42,632 nt of DNA, from positions 1-42,632 of the forward strand of contig JAJPGW010000004.1 of NCBI GenBank assembly GCA_021325575.1. The letters run 5' to 3'. Within the stretch, counting starts at the first letter, position 1; the number at the start of each line of letters is the position of its first letter. Source of the stretch: Gammaproteobacteria bacterium. Its GTDB lineage: Bacteria; Pseudomonadota; Gammaproteobacteria; DSM-16500. This document shows, in pieces, positions 1-10,251 of the stretch. A program made the translations under genes and the position numbers. The notes below the pieces were generated by a model, which had not been told where the DNA came from, did not search any database, and worked only from the letters and a program-made list of their open reading frames with translations.

Positions 1-1
1 A

Positions 2-3000
2 TTAAGCAGTGGTACGTTGACTGTTGGTAATACTGGTACAACTACCATCAGTAATAGTTTTGCGACAGGAAGCTCAGGCAATATCACTGAAAATGCTTCA
101 GGCGGTACGTTAATCATTTCAGGTGCTAACAATAGTAATTATTCAGGTACCACAACACTGACTGCGGGTACGTTACAAGTGGGTGCTGCAACGAATTCTT
201 TAGGTACAGGATCATTAGCCTTAAACGGTGGTACGCTGCAATCGGGTTTAACATCAACATTAGGTAACGCATTTAGTGTGGGTGGTGCAACCAGCATCGG
301 TGGTTCGAATAATATTACGATGAGTGGCGTTGGTACTTTAAATAGTGGCAATACATTAACGGTTGCAAACAGTGGTACGACAACGATCAGCAATAGTTTT
401 GCAACAGGAAGCTCAGGCAATATCACTGAAAATGCTTCAGGCGGTATGTTAATTATTTCAGGTGCTAACAATAGTAATTATTCTGGTACAACAACACTGA
501 CTGCGGGCACTTTACAAGTGGGTGCTGCAACCAATGCATTAGGTAGTGGTTCACTGGCATTGAACGGTGGCACATTGCAATCGAGTTTAACATCAACATT
601 AGGTAACGCATTTAGTGTGGGTGGTGCAACCAGCATCGGTGGTTCGAATAATATTACGATGAGTGGTGTTGGTACATTAAATAGTGGTAATACATTAACG
701 GTTGCAAACAGTGGTACGACTACGATTAGCAATAGTTTTGCATCAGGAAGCGCTGGCAATATTACTGAAAATGCGAGTGGCGGTACGCTGATAATTTCAG
801 GTGCAAATAACAGTAATTATTCCGGTACAACAACATTGACCGCGGGTACGTTACAAGTGGGCGCTGCAACCAATGCATTAGGTAGCGGTTCACTGGCATT
901 GAATGGTGGCACATTGCAATCGAGTTTGACATCCACGTTAGCCAATGCATTTAGCGTGGGTGGTTCAACCAGCATCGGTGGTACGAATAACATTACAATG
1001 AGTGGTGTGGGCACATTAAGCAGTGGTACGTTAACCGTCGGTAATACCGGTACGACCACGATCAGCAATAGTTTTGGTGCAGGAAGTGCAGGCAATATTA
1101 CAGAAAATGCTAGCGGTGGTACGTTAATCATTTCAGGTGCTGACAACAGTAATTATTCCGGTGCAACGACTTTAACAAACGGTACGTTACAAGTCGGTGC
1201 TGCAACGAATTCTTTAGGTACAGGATCATTAGCCTTAAACGGCGGTACACTGCAATCCAGTTTAACATCAACATTAGGTAACGCATTTAGTGTCGGTGGT
1301 GCAACCAGCATCGGTGGTTCGAATAATATTACGATGAGTGGTGTTGGCACATTAAACAGTGGTACGTTGACTGTTGGTAATACCGGTACAACCACAATCA
1401 GCAATAGTTTTGGTGCAGGAAGTGCAGGCAATATTACAGAAAATGCTAGCGGTGGTACCTTGATCATTTCAGGCGCTAACAACAGCAATTATTCTGGTAC
1501 AACGACCTTAACAAACGGTACATTACAAGTCGGTGCAGCGACTAATTCATTAGGTAGTGGTTCATTAGCCTTAAACGGCGGTACGTTGCAATCGAGTGTA
1601 ACAACCTCATTAGGTAATGCATTTAGCGTAGGCGGTTCAACCAGCATCAGCGGTTCGAATAACATCACCCTGAGTGGTGTAGGCACATTAAGTAGCGGCA
1701 CATTAACAATTGGTAACACTGGCACCACTACTATTAGCAACAGTTTTGCGACGGGTAGTTCAGGAAATATCACTGAAAATACGAGTGGCATGTTAATAGT
1801 TTCAGGTGCAAACAACAGTAACTATTCTGGTACAACCACTTTAACAAACGGCACGTTACAAATCGGTGCAGCAACCAATGCGTTAGGTAGTGGTTCACTG
1901 GCATTGAATGGCGGCACATTGCAATCCAGTCTGACAACCACATTAGGTAATGGATTTAGTGTCGGTGGTGCAGTTAGCATCGGTGGCTCGAATAATATCA
2001 CAATGGGTGGATCAGGAACGTTAAGCACGGGAAATACTCTCACTGTTGGAAATAGTGCAACTACAACGTTAAGCGGTAATTTAAGTAACGGTGGCAGCAT
2101 TACTGAAAATGGCGGTGGTACGTTAATCCTTTCCGGCGCTAATACTTACACGGGCAGCACAGGGGTTTCTTCCGGCATATTAAAATTAGCTTCTGCAGGC
2201 GCAATTGGTAATGGCACTACCTTGAATTCTTCTGCAGTGAGTGTTTCAAGTGGAGCCAATGTTGATGTGGAAGCATCGCTTTCTAACACGGCTACTACAT
2301 TCACTTTAAATGGAACAGGTGGTAGTGCGGGTGCGTTAAGCTTTACCGGTTCTAATTTAACATTAGGTAACCCCATCTCGTTAGCCAGTGATTCTGTCAT
2401 TCAAAATAATGCCAATTCCAACACAATAACCGGTGCAATTAATGGTGGATTTGGATTGACATTGCAAGGATCAGGAACTTTAGCTGTAGGAAATATCGGT
2501 ACCGGCACGTCATTAGCCAGTGTAACTTCAACAGTTCAGAATCTTACATTGAGCGGTGGAACAGTCACGAGCACAGGAGCGCAAAACTATAATAGCAGTG
2601 CCGTATCATTAGGCACGAATAATACCTTGAATGCCGCAAGCATTTCATTCAACGGTGTTGCAAGCAATGGAAATGCATTGGCATTGAATGCGGGATCCAG
2701 TGGTTCAATTAGCGGCGGAAGCTTCAGCGGAAATGGTAATCTGACCATTACAAATTCTAATGGAACAACATTTAGTGGTGCAGTGAATGCAGGCGCTACA
2801 ACATTAACAAATACCACCGGTACCATTGCCTTTAACGGTGGTTTGAACGCAACTAGCTTAAGCACAGCTAACCAAGCTTATAACTTGACTTTAGGTGGCA
2901 GCGGTACAATTACAAACGCAGTAAACTTCCTGAATACTGGCACATTGAATTTAGGAAATGGCGGCAGCACATTAACCTTTGTGAATGGTTTAGCCGCTAG

Positions 3001-5392
3001 TGGTAATGCAAGTAATCCTTCCGCTATCAATGTAAATGGTACAGTTCAAACTAACGGAGTGGGTTTAACGTTAGGCGCGATTACTTTACAAGGTGGTTCA
3101 ACCTTTGCAACCAACAATTCAGCTGCGAGCGGTGCTAATTTAAATATTGGCACAATTACTAGTGGTGGCAATGCAGTGGCATTGAATGCGGGTACCGGGG
3201 GTACCGTGACAGTCGGTTCATTATTAGGAAATGGCGATTTGACTCTTACCAATTCAGGGGGAGCAACCTTTAATGCAGTGAACGCCGGAGTGATTACGTT
3301 AAGTGATACAACTGGCACCATCCAGTTTAACGGTGCTGTTACTGCAACCTCTTTAAATTCCGCTGCAAAAGGCTATGAAGTCCAAATGAATAATGGCAGC
3401 ACGATCAGTAATGCCGCTACCTTCTCGAATACGGGCGGTGTCTCTTTAATCGGTACTAATACATTTAACGGCGGCTTAACCAGTACTGCAAGTACAACAA
3501 CAATCAATGGCACAGTAACAACTAACAACAACGGTTTAAGTTTAGGGGCAGTGACCGTAGGTGGAGCAAGTACTCTTAAAAGTGGAAGTGGGGCGATTGC
3601 AGTCAGTGGTGCAATCAGTGGTTCGGGCCAGAACCTCACAGTCCAAGATGCTTCGTCTACGGGCACTGTCACTTTTAATAATAATGTGACGCTAAGTAAT
3701 TTATTTACGAGTGCTGCAAACTATGCCGTATCATTGTTAGGTAACGATAATACGATTAGTTCCGGCGCAACGTTCAATAATACAGGCGGCGTCACAATTG
3801 GCAGTAGCGGCGGTGTTTCTAGGTTCACTAGTGGATTGACTAGCACAGCAAGCACAACGACTTTAGCTGGCACAGTGAATACCACCAATTCAATCATTTC
3901 ATTAGGCACATCCGTACTTAACGGTGCAACGACATTAGCAGCTGGAAATGGTGCAATGAATATTGGTGCGGTGAGCGGTCAATATGCCTTAACCACGAAT
4001 ACCTCTGGCGCAACGACTTTCTCAAATAGCATGAATGTAGCAAGCATCAATAGCACAGCCGGTTCATTCGCTCTAAACGGTGGCAGTTTCACAACCTCAG
4101 GCAATCAAAGTTACACAGGCTCAGTCAATTTAGGTGCTGATACCACATTCACTTCTTCAAATAATGGTTCAATGACATTTTCAGGAATCGTTGATGGTAC
4201 TCATGCATTAACGCTTAACAGTGGATCGGGAACGATTACTTTCAACAATGCAATTGGTGCAAGTCCTGCGCCCACAAGCATTAATAGCCAGGGCAGTGGT
4301 ACGGTTATTTTCAATGGAGCCGTTGGCACATCCAGTAACCCTGTCGGCAGTGTGAACATCGCCGGCGCGACACAAATTAATGGCGGTAGCATAACGACCA
4401 GTGGTGACCAAAGTTACCATGCTGTCGCATTAGGGGCTGATACGACATTGACTTCGACCGATAATGGCAACATGACATTGAATAATGGTGTCAGCGGCAA
4501 TAAAAATCTGACTATGACGGGTGGTTCGAATGGTTCTCAATTTACTATAGGTGGCGCGCTCGCTTTAAACAAACTGACCGTGAATGGATCGGGTGGTTCG
4601 AACCGATTGTCTTTGCAGACCAGTGATGCACAAAACTGGTCTGTGAGTGGTGCTAATAGTGGTACCGTGAGTAATCTTTCGGGTGTAACCAGCGCTGCTT
4701 TTAACGCAGTTCAAAATCTAGTGGGTGGATCAAGTAACAATAATACATTCGCATTTAGCGGCACTGGTTCAATTGCGGGTTCAATTACGGGTGGCAGTGC
4801 GGCCGGCACCAACAGTCTGAATTTTTCAAACTATGGCTCTTCCGTCGATGTAACGTTTAATTCGAATAATACATCGGGTCAATTCATGAATACCACCACT
4901 TTTACCAATATCAATGATGTTGTTTCCTACGCGGCTTCTGTTCAATTAACGCCGGTGGTTTCAAATCAAGTTGTTATCACGGGCGCCAGTGCGAATGGTG
5001 CAACCGGTGCGATTAATGACCCAGTGACTTTTAATGGATTTAATACTTTTATTGGAACACTCGGAAATAATGATACGGTTAGATTTGATGTGCCATTCAC
5101 TTGGAACGATGGCATTGCTGTAGTAAATGGTGTCACTTTACACTTTATCAATATCAGTCTTGAAAATATCTTGCCAGAGATTGTGGCCACCGTGCCTGCT
5201 GATTTTAATGCCGTTATCCGCGCAACGAGTTCAGGTCCCAATTGGACGGATCTGGTTAATTATCAAAGTGAAGCGAGCAATGATAATTACTTCATCACGC
5301 CACCGCTTAATAAATTGCTCAACCAATCCTTGAAGGATGCAAATTGTACGTATACGCAGTTTGGTGTTTGCGGAAGCCTGGTATTGCACTAA
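2..5392 (+). CDS. Giant beta-strand-repeat surface adhesin-like protein (5' truncated by window)
   Basis: The reading frame is open from the first bases, so the start lies outside the window; the TTG at 17 is internal. About 1,795 residues are visible, made almost only of Gly, Ser, Thr, Asn, Ala, Leu and Val in short beta-strand repeats of the kind seen in autotransporter passengers and filamentous haemagglutinins ('GTLQVGAATN', 'LALNGGTLQS', 'GGTLILSGANTYTG'). From about 77 to 2100 there are six tandem units of 339 or 336 bp (113 or 112 residues), nearly identical to one another; the rest is diverged beta-helix-like sequence. The C-terminus (two Cys in the last 20 residues, ending SLVLH) shows no beta-barrel, LPXTG or obvious anchor. 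This fits a secreted, possibly two-partner (TpsA-like) protein, but the N-terminal TPS domain would be outside. Surface beta-helical protein is fairly sure; adhesion is inference. Confidence 0.8.
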   Translation, partial: LSSGTLTVGNTGTTTISNSFATGSSGNITENASGGTLIISGANNSNYSGTTTLTAGTLQVGAATNSLGTGSLALNGGTLQSGLTSTLGNAFSVGGATSIGGSNNITMSGVGTLNSGNTLTVANSGTTTISNSFATGSSGNITENASGGMLIISGANNSNYSGTTTLTAGTLQVGAATNALGSGSLALNGGTLQSSLTSTLGNAFSVGGATSIGGSNNITMSGVGTLNSGNTLTVANSGTTTISNSFASGSAGNITENASGGTLIISGANNSNYSGTTTLTAGTLQVGAATNALGSGSLALNGGTLQSSLTSTLANAFSVGGSTSIGGTNNITMSGVGTLSSGTLTVGNTGTTTISNSFGAGSAGNITENASGGTLIISGADNSNYSGATTLTNGTLQVGAATNSLGTGSLALNGGTLQSSLTSTLGNAFSVGGATSIGGSNNITMSGVGTLNSGTLTVGNTGTTTISNSFGAGSAGNITENASGGTLIISGANNSNYSGTTTLTNGTLQVGAATNSLGSGSLALNGGTLQSSVTTSLGNAFSVGGSTSISGSNNITLSGVGTLSSGTLTIGNTGTTTISNSFATGSSGNITENTSGMLIVSGANNSNYSGTTTLTNGTLQIGAATNALGSGSLALNGGTLQSSLTTTLGNGFSVGGAVSIGGSNNITMGGSGTLSTGNTLTVGNSATTTLSGNLSNGGSITENGGGTLILSGANTYTGSTGVSSGILKLASAGAIGNGTTLNSSAVSVSSGANVDVEASLSNTATTFTLNGTGGSAGALSFTGSNLTLGNPISLASDSVIQNNANSNTITGAINGGFGLTLQGSGTLAVGNIGTGTSLASVTSTVQNLTLSGGTVTSTGAQNYNSSAVSLGTNNTLNAASISFNGVASNGNALALNAGSSGSISGGSFSGNGNLTITNSNGTTFSGAVNAGATTLTNTTGTIAFNGGLNATSLSTANQAYNLTLGGSGTITNAVNFLNTGTLNLGNGGSTLTFVNGLAASGNASNPSAINVNGTVQTNGVGLTLGAITLQGGSTFATNNSAASGANLNIGTITSGGNAVALNAGTGGTVTVGSLLGNGDLTLTNSGGATFNAVNAGVITLSDTTGTIQFNGAVTATSLNSAAKGYEVQMNNGSTISNAATFSNTGGVSLIGTNTFNGGLTSTASTTTINGTVTTNNNGLSLGAVTVGGASTLKSGSGAIAVSGAISGSGQNLTVQDASSTGTVTFNNNVTLSNLFTSAANYAVSLLGNDNTISSGATFNNTGGVTIGSSGGVSRFTSGLTSTASTTTLAGTVNTTNSIISLGTSVLNGATTLAAGNGAMNIGAVSGQYALTTNTSGATTFSNSMNVASINSTAGSFALNGGSFTTSGNQSYTGSVNLGADTTFTSSNNGSMTFSGIVDGTHALTLNSGSGTITFNNAIGASPAPTSINSQGSGTVIFNGAVGTSSNPVGSVNIAGATQINGGSITTSGDQSYHAVALGADTTLTSTDNGNMTLNNGVSGNKNLTMTGGSNGSQFTIGGALALNKLTVNGSGGSNRLSLQTSDAQNWSVSGANSGTVSNLSGVTSAAFNAVQNLVGGSSNNNTFAFSGTGSIAGSITGGSAAGTNSLNFSNYGSSVDVTFNSNNTSGQFMNTTTFTNINDVVSYAASVQLTPVVSNQVVITGASANGATGAINDPVTFNGFNTFIGTLGNNDTVRFDVPFTWNDGIAVVNGVTLHFINISLENILPEIVATVPADFNAVIRATSSGPNWTDLVNYQSEASNDNYFITPPLNKLLNQSLKDANCTYTQFGVCGSLVLH
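77..2100 (+). repeat. Six tandem 336/339-bp coding repeats
   Basis: Unit boundaries, set at the Gly codon before the conserved NITEN motif, fall near 77, 416, 755, 1091, 1427 and 1763, with a degenerate seventh near 2093. The first two steps are 339 bp and the next three 336 bp. The one-codon difference comes from two versions of a hinge: SGNTLTVANSG in the longer units and SGTLTVGNTG in the shorter ones. Long blocks of nucleotide identity, including synonymous sites, point to recent duplication or gene conversion. Confidence 0.9.
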
Positions 5393-5420
5393 TCTTTATC
5401 TTAGGAAAAAGACTATCTAA

Positions 5421-5442
5421 TTTGTGAGAAATATCTCACAAA
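5421..5442. repeat. Perfect 9-bp inverted repeat after the adhesin gene
   Basis: The arms TTTGTGAGA and TCTCACAAA are separated by AATA. It could form a hairpin in adhesin mRNA about 28 nt after the stop codon, but no U-run follows it. It resembles a CRP half-site pair, but the inner spacing is 8 rather than 6. Confidence 0.6.
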
Positions 5443-5626
5443 ATCGTAGGAGATGTTATAAATTTCCATCAGACCTTTTGTTTAACCAGTTGATTGATAA
5501 TAGTATTTCTTTAAAACAATTTAATACTCCTGTCTAAATTTTTTAAAACCCAGTACTAACTGGCTGATATTCGATAAAATTCTCTTCGGCCAATGGATTG
5601 GTCACGGTGATTGAATGGACTTCTGC

Positions 5627-5664
5627 AACCACTCCTCGTTTTGCGTGTCCAAGGAGGGGTTTTT
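5627..5664 (+). terminator. Candidate rho-independent terminator
   Basis: AACCACTCCT pairs with AGGAGGGGTT (one mismatch) across a 15-nt loop and runs into TTTTT. It lies about 235 bp past the adhesin stop, so it would end plus-strand read-through before der. Confidence 0.45.
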
Positions 5665-5708
5665 AGGCATGGATTGCTTTTAAGTTGAGCATTTTGGGGT
5701 GACGAAAG

Positions 5709-7109
5709 TTACCCCTTTTTTTTGCTTGTTTTCTTTCTGCGAATCATACGAGTTTTTTTTCGCTGTTGTTTCTCGGTTAAAACATTTTTTTTCTGGCGGA
5801 AAGGGTTTTCACTTTTTTTCACTTCAATTTTGACGGGCGTACCGACTAATTTTAATTTTTCCTGAAACGTATTGGCGAGATAACGACGATAGGAATCCGG
5901 AAGCGAGGTCACCTGGTTTCCATGAATGATAATGAGCGGCGGATTGTGTCCGCCAGCATGCGCATAACGCAATTTGATTCGACGACCATGCACCAAAGGG
6001 GGGGTGTGCGTATTAATCGCAGCCAATAAAATTTTCGTCAGTTGTGGCGTGGATAATTTTTTAGTGGCTGATTGATAAGCTTCATTGATGGAATCAAATA
6101 AATTCCCAACGCCGGAGCCATGCAGTGCAGAGATATAATGAATGCGCGCAAACGATAAAAAAGTAAGACGGCGGTCAATCGTGGTCTTGGTTTTTTCCCG
6201 TTCTTCGGTGTCCATGCCATCCCATTTATTCAGAGCGAGAACGAGCGCTTTGCCGCTTTCTAAAACAAATCCGAGCAATCGTAAATCTTGATCGGTCACT
6301 CCTTCACGAGCATCCATTACAAATAAAACAACATTTGCCGCTTCAATGGCTTGTAATGTTTTCACCACAGAAAATTTTTCAGTGGCTTCAAAAATTTTCC
6401 CGCGGCGACGAATGCCGGCGGTATCAATTAAAGTATATTTTTTTTCATGTCGTTCAAGTGGAATAAAAATACTGTCGCGGGTTGTTCCGGGTTGATCATA
6501 AACGATGACCCGTTCTTCACCTAACATGCGATTGGTCAGAGTGGATTTTCCAACATTGGGACGGCCGATGATGGCAAGTTTGATTCCGGTTTCTTCTTCT
6601 GACTGTACCTCTAGCGGATTTTCTTCGCGACTAAAAAGAGATTCGACGAGTTCGCTGACACCGCTATTGTGAGCGGCGGAAATGGCTTCGGGTGTCCCAA
6701 ATCCTAACGAATAAAAATCGGCAATCACGATGTCGCTATCCAGACCTTCTGCTTTATTGACAACGAGTGTCACCGATTTATTGCGAGCACGTAATAGACT
6801 AGCAATTTGTTGATCGCCAGGATGGATGCCCGCACGTCCATCGACGAGAAAAATAATTTTATTGGCGTCTTCGATCGCTTGTAAGGCTTGCCCACGCATT
6901 AGCTTATCGATGTCATTTTCTTCTTCGGTGATGCCACCGGTATCAATGACAATAAAACGATGATCAGCGATATTGGCTTCCCCATATTGCCGATCGCGTG
7001 TCATCCCCGGAAAATCGGAGACCAACGCGTCTCTTGATTGCGTCAATCGATTAAACAATGTGGATTTTCCCACATTAGGACGTCCCAGAATCGCGACAAC
7101 CGGCATCAT
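5709..7109 (-). CDS. der: Ribosome biogenesis GTPase Der (EngA)
   Basis: Der is a double-GTPase needed for maturation of the 50S ribosomal subunit. The 466-residue protein has two G domains in tandem: the first with GRPNVGKS at 9-16, DTGG at 56-59 and NKAE at 118-121; the second with GRPNVGKS at 182-189, DTAG at 229-232 and a later NKWD. A KH-like C-terminal domain follows, then a very basic Lys/Arg-rich tail of about 30 residues. Two adjacent ATG codons (7107-7109 and 7104-7106) could both serve as start. It begins 8 bp after the bamB stop, so it is the last gene of the minus-strand operon, as in E. coli. Length is close to the family norm. Confidence 0.98.
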   Translation of the reverse strand: MMPVVAILGRPNVGKSTLFNRLTQSRDALVSDFPGMTRDRQYGEANIADHRFIVIDTGGITEEENDIDKLMRGQALQAIEDANKIIFLVDGRAGIHPGDQQIASLLRARNKSVTLVVNKAEGLDSDIVIADFYSLGFGTPEAISAAHNSGVSELVESLFSREENPLEVQSEEETGIKLAIIGRPNVGKSTLTNRMLGEERVIVYDQPGTTRDSIFIPLERHEKKYTLIDTAGIRRRGKIFEATEKFSVVKTLQAIEAANVVLFVMDAREGVTDQDLRLLGFVLESGKALVLALNKWDGMDTEEREKTKTTIDRRLTFLSFARIHYISALHGSGVGNLFDSINEAYQSATKKLSTPQLTKILLAAINTHTPPLVHGRRIKLRYAHAGGHNPPLIIIHGNQVTSLPDSYRRYLANTFQEKLKLVGTPVKIEVKKSENPFRQKKNVLTEKQQRKKTRMIRRKKTSKKKG

Positions 7110-7117
7110 AGTTTAAG

Positions 7118-8266
7118 TCATCCTATGGTGTACGCTGAAAGTGTTCCGTCTTTTGCAACCACGTAAATGACATTATTATCGACGACAGGCGCAGCTTGAA
7201 TACCTGAACTATCAACTTTAATACGTGCTACAAAATGCCCATCCTGTTTACAGAGAAAATGTAAGTAGCCTTCCTGATCACCTACAACGACATAATTGCC
7301 AATCACTGCAGGGCCTGAAATATTGCGGGCTTCCAATTGGGTTTGGCGCCAGTCGACATTGCCTGAGCCTGCTTCAAAGGCCCATACATGACCCTTGCCA
7401 TCTGAAACATACACACGATCGTAATCGGCTGCAATTCCAGAATAAGTCGAAATATCATGCGACCAACGCTGTCTGCCCGAATCAAAATCCAGTGCAGCTA
7501 CTTTGCCTTGATAAGTACCGACATAGACTTTGTTGTTATAAATAATCGGGTCCGCATCGATATCAATCATGCGCTGAATCGCAAAGCTGCCATCGGGAAT
7601 GGCAACCGTTTGCTGCCAAGATGAATAGCCATCACGTAAAGATAAGCGCGCGAGATTGCCATTGGCAAACCCGACCACGACATTGTTACGGCTGATTTGC
7701 GGAGCGCTTGCGCCACGTAAAATGAGTAAAGGTTCTGTTTGTTCATAATGCCAAACGGGATTGCCGGTTTGTTCTGAAAACCCAGTGACTTTGCCATCAA
7801 TGGTTTTCACAATAATATAACCATTGCCGATCGCGGGTGGCGCTAAAATTTCACTGGAAACACAATTTTGCCAGAGTAGTTTGCCATCGCATTGGGATAA
7901 CACGATCACTTGGCCTTTGCGAGTTCCGACAGCGACTAACCCATCATTCGCGGCAGGACCGGAGGTAATATCCGCTTTTGTGTCGACAGACCAGATTGTT
8001 CGACCGGTTCGGCGATCAGTTGCAGTGACTGTCCCACCACTTCCTGCAGTAAAGACCGCGGTTGGCGAAACAGCAGGGACTAATTTTAAATAATCCTCAC
8101 CCATACCGGAGGTTGCACTGGATCGCCAAAGTTTTTGGACATTCAATTCCGTTCTGAAATTAACGAGAGGTGAGGGATCGGGTGTATTGTCTTTATCAAA
8201 AAAACCACTGCAGCCACAGAGGGTGGATGCCAGTAATCCCAGTAATGCTATTTTTATAATTTTCAT
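7118..8266 (-). CDS. bamB: Outer membrane assembly lipoprotein BamB
   Basis: BamB is the beta-propeller lipoprotein of the BAM complex, which folds beta-barrel proteins into the outer membrane. The 382-residue product begins with a lipoprotein signal (hydrophobic residues 4-16, lipobox LCGC with Cys19). PQQ/WD-like propeller blades follow, with repeated patterns such as 'GTVTATDRRTGRTIWSVDT', 'GKVAALDFDSGRQRWSHD' and 'GTLSAYTIG' at the end. It lies between yfgM and der, the conserved gammaproteobacterial order, with only short gaps and probably cotranscribed. Confidence 0.97.
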   Translation of the reverse strand: MKIIKIALLGLLASTLCGCSGFFDKDNTPDPSPLVNFRTELNVQKLWRSSATSGMGEDYLKLVPAVSPTAVFTAGSGGTVTATDRRTGRTIWSVDTKADITSGPAANDGLVAVGTRKGQVIVLSQCDGKLLWQNCVSSEILAPPAIGNGYIIVKTIDGKVTGFSEQTGNPVWHYEQTEPLLILRGASAPQISRNNVVVGFANGNLARLSLRDGYSSWQQTVAIPDGSFAIQRMIDIDADPIIYNNKVYVGTYQGKVAALDFDSGRQRWSHDISTYSGIAADYDRVYVSDGKGHVWAFEAGSGNVDWRQTQLEARNISGPAVIGNYVVVGDQEGYLHFLCKQDGHFVARIKVDSSGIQAAPVVDNNVIYVVAKDGTLSAYTIG

Positions 8267-8292
8267 GACTCATCTCTTCGCAGTGTAAATTG

Positions 8293-8922
8293 TTATTTTG
8301 CTAAATTGTCGTATTTCATTTGTAAAATAGGACGTGTGACTTCCGCGTTCGGTAATTCTTTTAATGCCAATTGATAAGAATTGCGTGCAGAATCTTTATC
8401 ATTCATCGCTAAATAAGCATCGCCTTTGACTTCATCGATCATGCCCATAAAATTTTTATCATCGGCTTTTTTTACTATTTGTAAGGCTTTTTCAGGTTTT
8501 TTTTCCTCGATATAGATTCTTGCGATACGTAAACGGGCAATTTCGCGCATGGATTTATCTTTGCTGTTGTTGATCACCCAATTTAATTGGGTAATGGCCT
8601 CTGAATAGTCTTTTTTTAAAACCGCATCGCGTGCGATTATGAACGCACCCATTTGGGCATAAGGCGTATTGGCATAGTGGGTCATTAATTTTTGGGCTTG
8701 GACGAGGCTGGCATTGGTATTGCCTTCGGCGCGCAGTGACAGCATTTCATCATAAACACCCGAAGCATGAACCAACACTTTTTCACGATAACTTTGCCAA
8801 TAATTCCAGATGGACGTAATACCCAGAGCAAGTGCGATACCGATGACAATGGTAGGCCCATATTGTTTGACCCAGTTTTTTAACTGCTGAATTTGTTCCT
8901 GTTCGGTTAAATACTCTGTCAA
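8293..8922 (-). CDS. yfgM: YfgM family protein (SecYEG-associated, TPR-like)
   Basis: YfgM is an inner-membrane protein that associates with the SecYEG translocon and periplasmic chaperones. The 209-residue product has a short cytoplasmic N-terminus, one membrane segment at about residues 24-42 (TIVIGIALALGITSIWNYW) and a helical TPR-like periplasmic domain ending in LPNAEVTRPILQMKYDNLAK. The start is TTG (8920-8922), supported by AAGGAG seven bases upstream and by the expected N-terminus. It sits between hisS and bamB, the usual place. Confidence 0.93.
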   Translation of the reverse strand: MTEYLTEQEQIQQLKNWVKQYGPTIVIGIALALGITSIWNYWQSYREKVLVHASGVYDEMLSLRAEGNTNASLVQAQKLMTHYANTPYAQMGAFIIARDAVLKKDYSEAITQLNWVINNSKDKSMREIARLRIARIYIEEKKPEKALQIVKKADDKNFMGMIDEVKGDAYLAMNDKDSARNSYQLALKELPNAEVTRPILQMKYDNLAK

Positions 8923-8988
8923 GGGTAGACTCCTTTATGGCTATACCTTTGGTGAGTGGGCATTTTAACGGATTTTCAGAAATTTGCA

Positions 8989-10251
8989 CTAATGACTTTT
9001 AACCCAATCGATCAATTGGTCCTCTGGAATCGTTACTTGGGGGGTGGATTCGCGTAGGGGTTTGATCGTGATGGTGCGGTCTTTTAGTTCCTGTTCGCCC
9101 AGAATCATGCCAAAGCGCGCGCCAATTTTATCGGCTTTTTTGAATTGGTTTTTTAATGCGCCACCGCCGCAATGTTGGATTACATTGAGGCCTGGGACCT
9201 GATCGCGAAGTTTGGCGGTCAATTCCAGTCCTTTTTGAAATGCCGGTTCACCATCAGTCATAAAATAAATATCGAGCAAATGGGGGGCATGGCTTTTTTG
9301 TTGTAACAATAAAACAGTGCGCTCCATGCCTAATGCAAACCCAAGAGCGGGAGTCGGTTTGCCACCTAATTGCTCAACCAGACCATCGTATCTGCCGCCG
9401 GCGCAGACGGTTCCTTGTGCGCCTAATTCAGTTGTTACCCATTCAAATACTGTCTTCGTGTAATAATCTAAGCCCCGAACAAGACAAGGATTTAAGGTAA
9501 AGTCTAAGCCTGCGAGAGTTAAATAATTTTGTAGTTTATCAAAATGATCAGCGGATTCTGGATCCAGATGGTCCATTAATTTGGGTGCATTTTCGATTAA
9601 ATGTTTTAAGCTGGGATTTTTGCTATCTAAAATTCGTAATGGATTCGTCGTTAATCGACGAAGACTATCTTCGTCTAATTCATTTTTGTGATCGGTAAAA
9701 TAATTCACGAGTTCGTGACGATATGTTTTTCGCGATTCAATGGAGCCCAATGAATTCAGTTGTAAAGTGACTGCGGATTTTAAACCTAATTTTTCAAAAA
9801 TTTTGCCTGCCATTAAAATCAATTCAGCATCAATGTCCGGTCCTTGTAAACCAAACACTTCTGCGCCACACTGAAAAAATTGGCGATAGCGTCCTTTTTG
9901 CGGACGTTCGTAACGAAAATTTTCTCCTAAATACCATAAGCGTTGGATTTGATTGTATAACAAACCATGTTCTATTCCAGCACGAACCGTGCCTGCGGTT
10001 CCTTCAGGTCTAAGAGTTAGACTTTCATTGCTGCGATCTAGAAAGGTATACATTTCTTTTTCGACGATGTCAGTCGCCTCACCAATCGAGCGTTTGAAAA
10101 GTTCAGTTTTTTCGAGGACCGGTGTGCGAATTTCTTGATAACCGTAACTTTGCAGCACGTCACGTAAATTATTTTCAATAAATTGCCACAAAAAAGTGTC
10201 TTGCGGCAAAATATCATTCATGCCGCGAATTGCTTGAATTGGAGCGACCAC
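8989..10251 (-). CDS. hisS: Histidine--tRNA ligase
   Basis: This class II aminoacyl-tRNA synthetase charges tRNA-His. The 420-residue protein starts with the typical IRGMNDILP motif and contains the motif-2 region around '[19 protein letters not shown]', the histidine-binding sequences [13 protein letters not shown] and 'CAGGRYDGL', and a motif-3 [15 protein letters not shown]-terminal anticodon-binding domain follows. The start is GTG (10249-10251), directly abutting the rodZ TAA stop and preceded by GAGG, which suggests translational coupling. E. coli has ispG just upstream of hisS; here rodZ takes that place. Confidence 0.98.
   Translation of the reverse strand: MVAPIQAIRGMNDILPQDTFLWQFIENNLRDVLQSYGYQEIRTPVLEKTELFKRSIGEATDIVEKEMYTFLDRSNESLTLRPEGTAGTVRAGIEHGLLYNQIQRLWYLGENFRYERPQKGRYRQFFQCGAEVFGLQGPDIDAELILMAGKIFEKLGLKSAVTLQLNSLGSIESRKTYRHELVNYFTDHKNELDEDSLRRLTTNPLRILDSKNPSLKHLIENAPKLMDHLDPESADHFDKLQNYLTLAGLDFTLNPCLVRGLDYYTKTVFEWVTTELGAQGTVCAGGRYDGLVEQLGGKPTPALGFALGMERTVLLLQQKSHAPHLLDIYFMTDGEPAFQKGLELTAKLRDQVPGLNVIQHCGGGALKNQFKKADKIGARFGMILGEQELKDRTITIKPLRESTPQVTIPEDQLIDWVKSH

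Larger units (their letters stand above)
5393..5708. other. Intergenic region between adhesin and der
   Basis: This 316-bp spacer separates the convergent adhesin gene and der. No ORF with a ribosome-binding site is visible. It holds a perfect inverted repeat just after the adhesin stop and a terminator-like hairpin nearer der; both are listed separately. Confidence 0.7.

Noticed and set aside
77-2100. Regular repeats that might be taken for a CRISPR array
   Set aside because: Units are 336-339 bp, coding and contiguous, with no short repeats or unique spacers; no cas genes are near.
139-4420. Many long open frames on the minus strand across the adhesin gene
   Set aside because: They repeat with the 336/339-bp units and come from the Gly/Thr/Asn codon bias of the coding strand; none has a ribosome-binding site or a recognisable product.
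5421-5442. CRP operator
   Set aside because: TGTGA and TCACA are present but 8 bp apart instead of 6, and the site lies after a gene, between convergent units.
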